The notes below the pieces were generated by a model. That model made no database searches and had not been told where the DNA came from. It saw only the letters and a program-made list of their open reading frames with translations. From Streptococcus sp. bf_0095 (GTDB lineage: Bacteria; Bacillota; Bacilli; Lactobacillales; Streptococcaceae), in NCBI RefSeq assembly GCF_004166885.1, contig NZ_RCYU01000002.1:434001-498000 (forward strand): a stretch of DNA of 64,000 nt, in the 5' to 3' direction. Positions 1 through 9,302 of the stretch are shown here, one piece after another (position 1 is the stretch's first letter; the number at the start of each line of letters is the position of its first letter). A program made the translations under genes and the position numbers.

Positions 1-1
1 T

Positions 2-118
2 ATGATGAAGCCAGAAAAAAAGCCACCAATGGGTGACCTTCTTATAGGGAGATATTATGAAAAAAAAGTTTGGATTCTAAACAAAGTTGGGAGGTCTTTG
101 TTTATGGTCTTAGTATAG
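2..118 (+). other. open frame entering from the left edge (possible gene tail)
   Basis: A frame open at the left edge runs to a TAG at 116-118. It is lysine-rich at first and ends in a short hydrophobic stretch, and I do not recognise it. An ATG at 2 and another at 57 (preceded by AGGGAGA, but encoding only seven codons) are possible starts. It could be the 3' end of a plus-strand gene converging on purA, or chance. The rest of 1-150 shows no other gene. Confidence 0.15.
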
Positions 119-150
119 ACCACAGGGCTTAAAGTATTCTTAAGACTCAA

Positions 151-177
151 AAAAGTTGAGAGAGACTCCCAACTTTT
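151..177 (-). terminator. rho-independent terminator of purA
   Basis: An inverted repeat with arms AAAAGTTG and CAACTTTT lies seven bases beyond the purA stop. On the minus strand it is followed by a T-rich tract. It may also act on transcripts entering from the left. Confidence 0.75.
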
Positions 178-183
178 ATTGAA

Positions 184-1545
<1,362 letters not shown>

Positions 1546-1554
1546 TTATACCTC

Positions 1555-1583
1555 ATTATATGAAAAATTTGACAATTTTTCAA
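1555..1583 (-). promoter_or_regulatory. purA promoter
   Basis: On the minus strand TTGAAA (1578-1583) and TATAAT (1555-1560) are separated by 17 bases. The predicted start is near 1548, giving a leader of about 70 bases. The leader also carries a small GCAGG/CCTGC hairpin at about 1516-1536. Confidence 0.7.
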
Positions 1584-1772
1584 GGAGGGTTCATCATTTC
1601 ATTTGTTTTTTCTCTTATGTAGACGAATTACATTTTTACAAAATATGTATTTTCTGAATTTTAGTACTTAATTTAAAATAAAAGTTCGGAATTTTTGTAA
1701 AATCGTAGCGGAAATTTGCTTTCTTTTTCCGTTTGTAATAGACTAAAATAACTACCATAGGACGGTGAAACG

Positions 1773-4028
1773 ATGACGATTAATCAATTACTGCAGAAAC
1801 TGGATACATCAAGCCCTATTCTCAAAGCGACCTTTGGTCTGGAGAGGGAAAATCTGCGAGTGACAACTGATGGACACTTAGCTCAAACTGCTCATCCGAG
1901 TCAGCTTGGTTCCCGCAATTTCCACCCGACCATCCAAACAGACTTCAGCGAACAACAACTGGAACTAATTACACCTATTGCTCACTCTACTAAGGAAGCG
2001 CGGCGCTTACTGGGAGCTATCAGCGATGTGGCAGGCCGCTCAATTGACCAGAGTGAATGCCTGTGGCCTCTGTCCATGCCACCGCAGCTGACTGAAGAAG
2101 ATATTATCATCGCCCGTCTGGAAAACGAATACGAACGCCACTACCGAGAGGGTTTAGCGAAAAAATATGGCAAAAAACTACAGGCCATCTCTGGTATCCA
2201 CTACAACATGGAGCTAGGGAAAGATCTGGTCGCTGCTCTCTTTCAAGTCAGCTCCTATCATTTACTCAAGGACTTTAAAAATGACCTCTATCTCAAACTG
2301 GCTCGAAACTTTCTGCGTTTCCGATGGCTCTTAACCTATCTCTACGGTGCTGCTCCTCTGGCAGAAGCCGGCTTCTACAGTCAGGAATACCCGCAGCCTA
2401 TCCGCTCTTTTCGCAACAGCAACTATGGCTATGTCAATGACGAGAATATTCAGGTGTCCTACACTTCTTTGGAGCAATATGTAACCGATATTGACAACTA
2501 CGTTCAGTCTGGCGAGCTCAGTGCTGAAAAAGAATTTTACTCAGCCGTTCGCTTCCGTGGACAGAAGCACAATCGCGCCTATCTGGAGCAGGGTATCACC
2601 TATCTGGAATTCCGCTGCTTCGATCTCAATCCTTTTGACCATTTGGGCATTAGCCAAGAGACCTTAGATACTGTCCATCTCTTTTTACTGGGCCTGCTCT
2701 GGCTAGATGATGTAGAAAATGTTGATGCAGTATTAAAAGATGCTCATGATTTGAACCAGAAAATTGCTTGTAGCCACCCGCTGACTGCCCTGCCAGATGA
2801 GGCAGACAGCTCAGCCATTCTCCAAGCCATGGAAGGGCTCATCCAGCATTTTGAACTGCCAACTTACTATCAAACTTTGCTGGACCAGATGAGAGAGGCT
2901 CTCTTACATCCTCAGCTGACACTGTCAGGACAGCTCCTGCCCCATATCCAGCAAGATTCCTTAACAGCTTTTGGTCTAGAAAAAGCAGAAGAATACCACC
3001 GCTATGCCTGGACTGCTCCTTATGCCCTCAAAGGCTACGAAAATATGGAACTGTCCACCCAGATGCTGCTCTTTGATGCTATTCAAAAGGGGCTGAATGT
3101 TGAAATTTTAGATGAAAAGGACCAATTTCTCAAGCTTTGGCATGGTAGTCATGTAGAATATGTCAAGAACGGCAATATGACCTCCAAGGATAACTATGTC
3201 ATCCCTTTGGCCATGGCCAATAAAACAGTCACCAAAAAGATTTTGGCAGCAGCTGACTTTCCCGTTCCGGCTGGAGCAGAATTTTCTTCTCTTGAAGAGG
3301 GACTGGCCTACTACCCTTTGATTAAGAACCGAGAAATTGTTGTCAAACCCAAGTCAACCAACTTCGGACTGGGCATCTCTATCTTCCAAGAGCCAGCTAG
3401 CCTGGAAGCTTATCACAAGGCTCTGGAGATTGCTTTTTCAGAAGATGTCGCCGTCTTAGTGGAGGAATTTATCGCTGGAACGGAGTACCGTTTCTTTGTC
3501 TTAGACGGACAATGCCAAGCAGTCCTCTTGCGAGTGGCGGCCAATGTCGTCGGAGACGGTCAGCATACCGTGAGAGAATTGATTGCCATCAAAAATGACA
3601 ATCCTCTGCGGGGCCGAGATCATCGTTCACCGCTTGAAATCATTGAACTGGGGGACATTGAACTGCTCATGCTGGACCAGCAAGGCTATGGAGCAGATGA
3701 TATCCTGCCTGCTGGAGTCAAGGTTGACTTGCGGCGCAATTCCAACATTTCTACTGGCGGAGACTCGATTGATGTCACAGACAGCATGCACCCATCTTAT
3801 AGGGAACTCGCTGCGGACATGGCAAAGGCTATGGGAGCCTGGGCCTGTGGCGTTGATCTCATCATCCCTGACAGCTCTGCTATTTCCACAAAGGAAAATC
3901 CCAACTGTACCTGCATCGAGCTCAACTTCAATCCTTCTATGTATATGCACACCTATTGTGCTGAGGGGCCGGGACAAAGCATTACTCCGAAAATACTAGC
4001 TAAACTTTTCCCAGAAATGGACCTATAA
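1773..4028 (+). CDS. gshAB: bifunctional glutamate-cysteine ligase / glutathione synthetase
   Basis: This fused enzyme (also called GshF) makes glutathione from glutamate, cysteine and glycine using two ATP. It protects cytosolic thiols and supports peroxide resistance. Residues 1 to about 470 are the gamma-glutamylcysteine ligase domain, beginning with the conserved FGLERENLR segment. From about 490 to 751 comes an ATP-grasp ligase domain (VVKPKSTNFGLGIS, then EEFIAGTEYRFFVL, and an ELNFNPSM metal-binding segment near the end). At 751 residues it is full length for the streptococcal fusion. The ATG at 1773 follows AGGACGG. Genes on both sides face away from or are unrelated to it, so it appears monocistronic, with a strong terminator just downstream. 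Confidence 0.95.
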   Translation: MTINQLLQKLDTSSPILKATFGLERENLRVTTDGHLAQTAHPSQLGSRNFHPTIQTDFSEQQLELITPIAHSTKEARRLLGAISDVAGRSIDQSECLWPLSMPPQLTEEDIIIARLENEYERHYREGLAKKYGKKLQAISGIHYNMELGKDLVAALFQVSSYHLLKDFKNDLYLKLARNFLRFRWLLTYLYGAAPLAEAGFYSQEYPQPIRSFRNSNYGYVNDENIQVSYTSLEQYVTDIDNYVQSGELSAEKEFYSAVRFRGQKHNRAYLEQGITYLEFRCFDLNPFDHLGISQETLDTVHLFLLGLLWLDDVENVDAVLKDAHDLNQKIACSHPLTALPDEADSSAILQAMEGLIQHFELPTYYQTLLDQMREALLHPQLTLSGQLLPHIQQDSLTAFGLEKAEEYHRYAWTAPYALKGYENMELSTQMLLFDAIQKGLNVEILDEKDQFLKLWHGSHVEYVKNGNMTSKDNYVIPLAMANKTVTKKILAAADFPVPAGAEFSSLEEGLAYYPLIKNREIVVKPKSTNFGLGISIFQEPASLEAYHKALEIAFSEDVAVLVEEFIAGTEYRFFVLDGQCQAVLLRVAANVVGDGQHTVRELIAIKNDNPLRGRDHRSPLEIIELGDIELLMLDQQGYGADDILPAGVKVDLRRNSNISTGGDSIDVTDSMHPSYRELAADMAKAMGAWACGVDLIIPDSSAISTKENPNCTCIELNFNPSMYMHTYCAEGPGQSITPKILAKLFPEMDL

Positions 4029-4034
4029 AGTAAG

Positions 4035-4066
4035 AAAACGCAGAAGATGTCTCTGCGTTTTTGTTT
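4035..4066 (+). terminator. terminator of gshAB
   Basis: The arms AAACGCAGA and TCTGCGTTT form a nine-base-pair stem seven bases after the gshAB stop. A T-rich tail follows (TTTTTGTTTT). Confidence 0.85.
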
Positions 4067-4084
4067 TGTAACCGAGGTAGAGTT

Positions 4085-4409
4085 TTAGATGATAACCTAA
4101 AAAGATTAAGCATGGTCCTCCTACAAGTTTAAAATAGCAAGTCATTTGCTGTAAAATCATCCTCTAACAAGCAAATTTCAAACCTCTCCTGCATATAGCA
4201 GAGGAAATCTTCCCTTTTTCCTAAAAAGAATCATAGGTCGCGAATACAAGGCTAGTATCATCTGAACAAGTTCCAGCCAGTTACTGTTGGCTTCCATAGC
4301 CCACCATCTCAACCGCTTTAAAACTGCCTCGGGTTAAAAATTCATACGGAACCCCTAATGCATCAGCTACCGCCAAACCATAGACTGCCGTTTTCAAAGA
4401 TTGGTTCAT
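4085..4409 (-). pseudogene. decayed ADP-ribosylglycohydrolase (DraG/ARH-like), N-terminal part only
   Basis: Reading the minus strand from the ATG at 4409 gives [20 protein letters not shown], then PYEF, a GYG segment and SDDTSL. These are the N-terminal hallmarks of ADP-ribosylglycohydrolases, which remove ADP-ribose from modified targets with two Mg ions; SDDT is a metal ligand. A TAA interrupts the frame after about 42 codons, another stop follows about 20 codons later, and the similarity then shifts frame (MQERFEICLLEDDFTANDLL, in +1). After that it fades near 4085. The family is normally about 250 to 300 residues, so the catalytic C-terminal half is gone. A good Shine-Dalgarno (AAAGGAGG) and a TATAAT (4428-4433) still stand upstream, pointing to fairly recent loss. 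The call comes from motif recall, not a search. Confidence 0.75.
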
Positions 4410-4466
4410 GCTAGCCTCCTTTGTTTTATTATACTATTTTTGGTCTTAAAATTCTTCCTAATCCCC

Positions 4467-4495
4467 AAAAACAAGCGCAGGCCCGCGCTTGTTTT
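4467..4495. terminator. hairpin with T-tract just upstream of hslO
   Basis: AACAAGCGC and GCGCTTGTT form a nine-base-pair stem with a short GC-rich loop, followed by TTTTT. It resembles a terminator on the plus strand but no intact plus-strand gene precedes it closely. Its right arm overlaps the -35 region of hslO, so it may insulate or modulate that promoter. Confidence 0.55.
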
Positions 4496-4505
4496 TCTAT
4501 TTTAT

Positions 4506-4513
4506 GCTAAAAT
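4506..4513 (+). promoter_or_regulatory. extended -10 of hslO (probable leaderless transcript)
   Basis: TGCTAAAAT is an extended -10 (TGnTAAAAT at 4505-4513) ending only seven bases before the ATG at 4521. The predicted start falls on or next to the ATG, and no Shine-Dalgarno is visible between them. Confidence 0.5.
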
Positions 4514-4520
4514 AGAAGCT

Positions 4521-5393
4521 ATGGACAAAATTATTAAAACTATCTCAGAAAGTGGCTCCTTCCGTGCCTTTGTACTAGACAGTACAGAGACCGTGCGAGC
4601 AGCCCAAGAATACCATCAGACACAAGCAAGCTCAACTGTGGCCCTCGGTCGGACCCTGATCGCAAGTCAAATTCTCGCCGCCAATGAAAAGGGAAACACC
4701 AAGATAACGGTGAAAATCCTCGGTACTAGCTCACTTGGTGCTATCATCACTGTGGCAGATACTCAAGGAAACGTCAAAGGCTACGTGCAAAATCCTGGTG
4801 TGGATATCAAGAAAACAGCGACCGGTGAAGTCGTGGTCGGACCATTTGTCGGAAACGGGGAATTCCTAGTGATTACCGACTACGGCACAGGCAATCCTTA
4901 TCATTCCATGACACCTCTCGTCACTGGAGAAATCGGTGAAGACCTAGCTTATTACTTGACTGAAAGCCAACAAACTCCATCTGCAGTGGGGCTCAATGTC
5001 CTTCTTGATGAAGAAGACAAGGTCAAGGTTGCCGGTGGTTTCTTGGTGCAGGTCTTGCCAAATGCCAAGGAAGAAGAAATTGCCCGCTTTGAAAAACGTA
5101 TCCAAGAAATGCCGGCCATTTCTACCCTTTTAGCCTCTGACGACCATATTGAAGCCCTTCTTACTGCCATCTATGGCGAAGATCACTACAAACGTCTCTC
5201 TGAAGAAGAGATCCGCTTCCAATGTGACTGTAGCAAGGAACGCTTCATGGATGCCTTGGCTAGCTTGCCAGCCAAAGACCTTCAAGAAATGAAGGACGAG
5301 GACCATGGCGCGGAAATCGCTTGCCAATTCTGTCAGACGGCTTATCACTTTGATAAAAACGACTTGGAGGAACTCATTCGTGACAAATCTTAA
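4521..5393 (+). CDS. hslO: Hsp33 redox-activated chaperone
   Basis: Hsp33 is a cytosolic holdase switched on by oxidation and unfolding: its zinc is released and disulfides form, after which it holds unfolding proteins. The C-terminus shows the zinc module, CDC near residue 235 and CQFC about 30 residues later. An N-terminal alpha/beta core precedes it. I place the start at 4521 (MDKIIKTI), giving 290 residues, the normal family length. An upstream in-frame ATG at 4401 would add 40 hydrophobic residues never seen in Hsp33 and would overlap the pseudogene promoter. The stop overlaps the dusB start by 14 bases, so the two genes are co-transcribed. Expression is probably from an extended -10 with no untranslated leader. 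Confidence 0.95.
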   Translation: MDKIIKTISESGSFRAFVLDSTETVRAAQEYHQTQASSTVALGRTLIASQILAANEKGNTKITVKILGTSSLGAIITVADTQGNVKGYVQNPGVDIKKTATGEVVVGPFVGNGEFLVITDYGTGNPYHSMTPLVTGEIGEDLAYYLTESQQTPSAVGLNVLLDEEDKVKVAGGFLVQVLPNAKEEEIARFEKRIQEMPAISTLLASDDHIEALLTAIYGEDHYKRLSEEEIRFQCDCSKERFMDALASLPAKDLQEMKDEDHGAEIACQFCQTAYHFDKNDLEELIRDKS

Positions 5394-6357
5394 TACACCT
5401 TTTATGATTGGGAATGTCGAGATCCCAAACCGGACGGTCCTTGCACCTATGGCCGGTGTGACCAACTCAGCCTTCCGCACGATTGCTAAAGAACTCGGGG
5501 CAGGGCTTGTAGTCATGGAAATGGTCTCTGATAAAGGAATCCAATACAATAACGAAAAGACCCTGCATATGCTCCATATTGATGAAGGTGAAAATCCTGT
5601 ATCGATTCAGCTCTTTGGTAGCGATGAGGACAGCCTGGCACGCGCAGCTGAATTTATCCAAGAAAATACCAAGACCGATATCGTCGATATCAACATGGGC
5701 TGCCCAGTTAATAAAATCGTCAAGAACGAGGCGGGTGCCATGTGGCTCAAGGACCCAGACAAGATCTACTCTATCATTAACAAGGTTCAATCCGTCCTTG
5801 ATATCCCCCTCACTGTTAAAATGCGGACAGGTTGGTCTGACCCTTCTCTAGCAGTTGAGAATGCCCTCGCAGCTGAAGCTGCAGGTGTCTCCGCCCTTGC
5901 CATGCACGGACGGACCCGGGAGCAAATGTATACGGGTCATGCGGATCTTGAGACCCTTCACAAGGTTGCACAAGCACTGACCAAGATTCCATTTATCGCC
6001 AACGGAGATATCCGGACGGTGCAAGACGCCAAACAACGGATCGAAGAAGTCGGTGCCGATGCGGTCATGATCGGCCGTGCCGCTATGGGCAATCCTTACC
6101 TCTTCAATCAAATCAATCATTACTTTGAAACAGGAGAAATCCTGCCTGATTTAACCTTCGAAGACAAGATGAAGATTGCTTATGAGCATCTGAAACGCTT
6201 GATTGATCTCAAGGGTGAGCACATTGCCGTTCGCGAATTCCGTGGACTTGCCCCTCACTACCTCCGTGGTACCTCAGGCGCAGCCAAACTACGCGGAGCC
6301 ATCTCGCAAGCTAGCACTCTGGCTGAGATTGAAGAACTCTTACAATTAAAAGCATAA
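5380..6357 (+). CDS. dusB: tRNA-dihydrouridine synthase
   Basis: This FMN-dependent enzyme reduces specific uridines in the tRNA D-loop. The protein begins with the family segment [16 protein letters not shown] and has the active-site motif NMGCPVNKI with the catalytic Cys, followed by the phosphate/FMN-binding sequences IANGDI and [11 protein letters not shown] chose the GTG at 5380 because GGAGG (5366-5370) lies nine bases upstream; this gives 325 residues and a 14-base overlap with hslO, consistent with translational coupling. A start at 5305 would add 25 residues encoded inside hslO in another frame. The hslO-dusB pairing is common in lactic streptococci. Termination is probably at the IS-derived hairpin 6388-6436. 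Confidence 0.95.
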   Translation: MTNLNTPFMIGNVEIPNRTVLAPMAGVTNSAFRTIAKELGAGLVVMEMVSDKGIQYNNEKTLHMLHIDEGENPVSIQLFGSDEDSLARAAEFIQENTKTDIVDINMGCPVNKIVKNEAGAMWLKDPDKIYSIINKVQSVLDIPLTVKMRTGWSDPSLAVENALAAEAAGVSALAMHGRTREQMYTGHADLETLHKVAQALTKIPFIANGDIRTVQDAKQRIEEVGADAVMIGRAAMGNPYLFNQINHYFETGEILPDLTFEDKMKIAYEHLKRLIDLKGEHIAVREFRGLAPHYLRGTSGAAKLRGAISQASTLAEIEELLQLKA

Positions 6358-6381
6358 GAAGCATAAAAATAGGACCTTATA

Positions 6382-6640
6382 TGAACTACACCCCCAAAGT
6401 TAGACTCAAAAAATCTAGCTTTAGGGGTGTTTTTATTATGAAATTGACAGATAAGGATAAGGTTCAGATCTATGAACTTAGAGAATATGGAAAAACTTCC
6501 AATGATCATGACAACTACTTCATTGAAAATGGCCAAGGCAATCTGCAGTTTCCGGTCTTAAACCTCCTCGTTTGGCTCAAAACTATCATTTGTTTAACAA
6601 TTCTTGTCTATGTATTACGGTATTTAAGGAACTAATCAAC
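6382..6640 (+). mobile_element. remnant of an IS3-family (IS861-like) element
   Basis: The left end TGAACTACACCCCCAAAGTT at 6382 looks like the terminal inverted repeat of IS861-type IS3 elements. It is followed by an ATG at 6438 encoding MKLTDKDKVQIYELREYGK, which resembles the start of an IS3 OrfA helix-turn-helix protein. After about 18 codons the similarity is lost and the frame ends at 6635, with no OrfB and no clear right end. It is therefore a decayed fragment. Family assignment is from memory of IS ends. Confidence 0.5.
6388..6436 (+). terminator. IS-end hairpin acting as dusB terminator
   Basis: ACACCCC (6388-6394) pairs with GGGGTGT (6424-6430), with further pairing CAAAG/CTTTA inside, and TTTTTATT follows. 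It is the only terminator-like structure after hslO-dusB and it lies within the IS remnant. Confidence 0.55.
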
Positions 6641-6708
6641 TCCTAGCGTTCACAAGTGCCAGATGGGTTCTACCGATAACGTATACAATCAATTTGTTCT
6701 GCTTTCTC

Positions 6709-7248
6709 CTACTGATCTTCATGTTCGGATAAAAAACAATAAGTCATAGTCCCAAAGATGGCTCCAATACTAAGACCAAAGACCAGTAAGGGGATCATTA
6801 TCTCTGTTTGGATGATTTTTTCCAGGAATGTTGAAAGGGGCATCTGCTGAACGAATAGTTTATGAAAGAGTAGCAGGGCAAATAAGCCAATCTCAATAAT
6901 TATAAATACCAACCAACTACGAACTTTTATTTGGTGTTTGCTGTAGGTTTTGTAGATGATTTCTGATTTATCATCCTTTTCAAGATGAAGCTCTTTGACA
7001 GCTCTTTGGGCTTTTATACTCATGAACAAAATGAGTCCGAAATAGAGGTAGGGCATAACCGATCGAACAATTTCTATAAAGCGTCCGAACAAAATATAGA
7101 ACAGGAAGAGAAAGAAGGAAGAGTAAAAGATTTGGACCATGGAACGGGCGCAAGCCTTATAGATAACCTCTTGTCGGCATTCATCAAAGGGACCTTGGAT
7201 ATGAAAGAAATTTCGAAGTAAGCGAGTTGTTAAGTCTTCTTTTTGCAT
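6709..7248 (-). CDS. membrane protein, paralogue of the DUF3278-like protein upstream
   Basis: This 179-residue protein has four hydrophobic segments in two pairs, near residues 40-60, 65-80, 110-130 and 145-170, with a charged central loop. Its N-terminus (a charged helix, then IQGPFDECRQE) matches in pattern the protein encoded at 7612-8154 (ISGPLDEHKRCE). The two are therefore paralogues within one operon. I recall such proteins as DUF3278, encoded next to small Xre regulators in streptococci; function is unknown. It is last in a four-gene minus-strand operon led by the regulator at 8172-8366. Roles in envelope sensing or peptide resistance are possible but only speculation. Confidence 0.75.
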   Translation of the reverse strand: MQKEDLTTRLLRNFFHIQGPFDECRQEVIYKACARSMVQIFYSSFFLFLFYILFGRFIEIVRSVMPYLYFGLILFMSIKAQRAVKELHLEKDDKSEIIYKTYSKHQIKVRSWLVFIIIEIGLFALLLFHKLFVQQMPLSTFLEKIIQTEIMIPLLVFGLSIGAIFGTMTYCFLSEHEDQ

Positions 7249-7274
7249 GGATAATTTCTCCTAAATGAATGATG

Positions 7275-7601
7275 TTACTTTGTTTCTTTTACGAATTGAT
7301 AGAGATAATAAAGATAAGTGATAGAAGAAAGGGTAGCGATAGTGAATAGTAAATAATATTTCCAATCACTTAAAATAACCGTCAGTTGTGGCAAGGATAT
7401 AATCATAAAGCATAGTGCTAAGTTGAGTATGCGCGTTTTTTGGGAATCTATCTTTAGATAAGCCAATCCTTTATTGAGTGCTGGAAGAAAGACTAGAATG
7501 AGGACTATATCATAGAGCGGCAAGTTTCCTGAAATGATGATGAAAGTGAGTAGGGAAGCAAACAAAAGATGATAGGTAAGCAGGGTTACTAATGATTTCA
7601 T
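7275..7601 (-). CDS. small four-helix membrane protein
   Basis: A 108-residue protein that is almost entirely hydrophobic, with about four predicted transmembrane helices separated by short Lys/Arg-containing loops (GLAYLKIDSQKTR between helices 2 and 3). It has no soluble domain and no recognised motif. It lies between the two DUF3278-like paralogues with gaps of about 10 and 26 bases, so it is translated from the same mRNA. It may be a partner subunit in a membrane complex. I do not recognise the family. Confidence 0.65.
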   Translation of the reverse strand: MKSLVTLLTYHLLFASLLTFIIISGNLPLYDIVLILVFLPALNKGLAYLKIDSQKTRILNLALCFMIISLPQLTVILSDWKYYLLFTIATLSSITYLYYLYQFVKETK

Positions 7602-7611
7602 AAGTTACCTC

Positions 7612-8154
7612 CTAATAGTCGTCTTGATCTTCCTTGGCTTTTCGAATGCGAAATGAGACACTAATTTGCATCACCAAGCCGAAAAAGAAGGCTGCGAAAA
7701 GGATTGATATAAAATGACCTAGATTGAAAAGAGAGGTAAGATAGTTTTTGCTATTATCCGTTAATACATTGAGAAGAGGTATTCCAAAGAACATAAAAAC
7801 TCCATAGAGCAGACCAGCTTTGATGCCAGGATAGCGTAACTGTTTGCTTTCTTTTTGGCTCAACATTTCGGGATCAATGGCTGTGATGCCCGTTTTCTTG
7901 GTTTGGGAGACCACATAGAAAGCAGACAGCATCGCAATGCAAAACACCACAAGAGGATAGCCAATAGCGACAATTTGAGGATATTTATAAGCAAGGACAA
8001 AAGGAATGAGATTGCCAAATATCATCAGGTAAAAGAGGACCATAAAGACTTTATTTCCAATGCGATCTGCCTCGCATCGTTTGTGTTCATCAAGTGGTCC
8101 AGAAATGCCATATGTGCGTTTAATCAGTTTTTCAGTAAAAGTTTCTTGTTTCAT
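7612..8154 (-). CDS. DUF3278-like membrane protein
   Basis: This 180-residue protein starts with a charged helix and the motif YGISGPLDEHKR, then has two helices near residues 35-55 and 60-80. A charged loop follows (SQKESKQLRYPG), then two more helices near 110-130 and 140-170. It is the second gene after the Xre-type regulator at 8172-8366, 17 bases downstream, and the regulator probably controls it. The paralogue at 6709-7248 shares length, topology and N-terminal motif, suggesting duplication. DUF3278 is assigned from memory of streptococcal annotations and has no known function. Confidence 0.75.
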   Translation of the reverse strand: MKQETFTEKLIKRTYGISGPLDEHKRCEADRIGNKVFMVLFYLMIFGNLIPFVLAYKYPQIVAIGYPLVVFCIAMLSAFYVVSQTKKTGITAIDPEMLSQKESKQLRYPGIKAGLLYGVFMFFGIPLLNVLTDNSKNYLTSLFNLGHFISILFAAFFFGLVMQISVSFRIRKAKEDQDDY

Positions 8155-8171
8155 TTTCTTTTTCCTTTTTG

Positions 8172-8366
8172 TTAAAAATCATCTTCCCAAAAAAGATTGT
8201 TGAGGTCCGTTTGGAGGGTACGAGCGAGATTGAGACAGAGTTCCAGGGTCGGATTGTACTTGTCGTTTTCAATCATGTTGATAGTTTGCCTCGAGACACC
8301 GATATCCTTAGCAAGTTCGAGTTGAGACATCCCCAATTCCTTGCGAAATTCTTTCACACGGTTCAT
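8172..8366 (-). CDS. Xre/Cro-family transcriptional regulator
   Basis: A 64-residue single-domain helix-turn-helix protein. The DNA-binding unit MSQLELAKDIGVSRQTINMI is canonical, and it is followed by the usual DKYNPTLELCLNLAR helix pair and the ending LFWEDDF common in this subclass. The ATG at 8366 follows AGGAGG. It is first in an operon with three membrane proteins. An inverted repeat, ATGTCAA-N6-TTGACAT, covers its own -35 box, which fits autorepression. No effector domain is present, so signalling would have to come through the membrane proteins or protein stability. Confidence 0.9.
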   Translation of the reverse strand: MNRVKEFRKELGMSQLELAKDIGVSRQTINMIENDKYNPTLELCLNLARTLQTDLNNLFWEDDF

Positions 8367-8406
8367 GTTTCCTCCTATTAAATTAATGTCGTGTATATTT
8401 GACTAT

Positions 8407-8448
8407 AGTATAGTATTCTAAAAATTAAATGTCAACTATTTTTGACAT
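8407..8448 (-). promoter_or_regulatory. promoter and probable operator of the Xre-membrane protein operon
   Basis: Minus-strand TTGACA (8430-8435) and TATACT (8407-8412) are 17 bases apart, a near-consensus promoter. The perfect inverted repeat ATGTCAA/TTGACAT with a six-base spacer (8429-8448) includes the -35, the expected place for a repressor. Assignment of the Xre protein as ligand is inference. Confidence 0.7.
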
Positions 8449-8466
8449 TTTTTAATATTTCTTGCT

Positions 8467-8503
8467 AAAAAAAGCCCTCGGCTACTAAAAGTAACTGAAG
8501 GCT
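8467..8503 (-). terminator. terminator of the NAD-salvage operon
   Basis: AGCCTTCAGTTAC and the imperfect complement GTAGCCGAGGGCT form a stem with a TTTTAGTA-type loop. On the minus strand it is followed by a run of T. It lies about 20 bases after the stop of the Nudix gene. Confidence 0.75.
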
Positions 8504-8525
8504 AGTAGAACAGCTCTCGCTCGAC

Positions 8526-9302
8526 CTACTCTTTCCAGCGATAGGTCTTGCGTGGTTTTTTCTTAGGTACCCGCTTGACTCCTACCTCTTCGACATAGGA
8601 ACCGTAGGTCACAAGGAAATTATTGGTCAAAATTTCTTTATCTGGATGGATCAGATTCACCAACTCGGTTGCTTCGTATACGGTGAAAGGCTCTTCTAGG
8701 AGATGGAGGAAGGTTGGATTCCAGGCCAAGCGCCCTTGGATCCGCTTGATGGATTCTTGGACAATCTCATAGTGGTCAAAGGCAAAATCTTCAGCCGTCA
8801 AGACACGCCCATCTAGGGAACATTCCCCATGTTTGAAGTCCACATCGAGGAAAAGGACCTCTTTAGCATCATCTCCAGCTCGGACCATATCTACTGCTTC
8901 AGCTGGCAAATAAACCAAGTGAGCAATGGTAATGACCCAACCCCGAGGGTCCCGACCAGGAGTAGAAACTGTCATTAGTTGCTCGACCTTTTGAGGGGTC
9001 AATTCTAGTCCAACTTCTTCCTGGACTTCACGGATACAAGCCTGGATAGCATCTTCATGCTTTTGCAAGAATCCTCCAACCAAGGCCACCCGATGTTGAC
9101 AAGGGTGGGTTTTCCGGCGAATCACCAAGAGCTTCAAACGCCCCTCCACAAAGCAGTAGGCCACCATATCGGTAGTTACACTTGGATTTTCATAGGTGGG
9201 ATGATCCTGCTCCTTATACCAACGGAGGAATTCTTCCTCGCTGACGACTGTCTCGTAGTATTCCTTTTCATTCATCCCTTCCGGAATGCTTGTTGCTATC
9301 AT
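8526..9302 (-). CDS. Nudix domain with C-terminal winged helix, NrtR-like
   Basis: The protein has 258 residues. A complete Nudix box matches G-x5-E-x7-REUxEExGU at GFLQKHE to REVQEEVGL, residues about 78-100, so hydrolase activity may be retained. The last 70 residues, including YEATELVNLIHP and a basic KPRKTYRW end, resemble the winged helix that closes NrtR-type NAD regulators. NrtR proteins bind ADP-ribose-type ligands and repress NAD genes. Here the gene is third in an operon after nadR and pnuC, its ATG immediately following the pnuC stop (TAA ATG). It is either the local regulator or a Nudix hydrolase for NAD-related nucleotides. The palindrome in front of nadR favours a regulatory role. 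Confidence 0.85.
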   Translation of the reverse strand: MIATSIPEGMNEKEYYETVVSEEEFLRWYKEQDHPTYENPSVTTDMVAYCFVEGRLKLLVIRRKTHPCQHRVALVGGFLQKHEDAIQACIREVQEEVGLELTPQKVEQLMTVSTPGRDPRGWVITIAHLVYLPAEAVDMVRAGDDAKEVLFLDVDFKHGECSLDGRVLTAEDFAFDHYEIVQESIKRIQGRLAWNPTFLHLLEEPFTVYEATELVNLIHPDKEILTNNFLVTYGSYVEEVGVKRVPKKKPRKTYRWKE

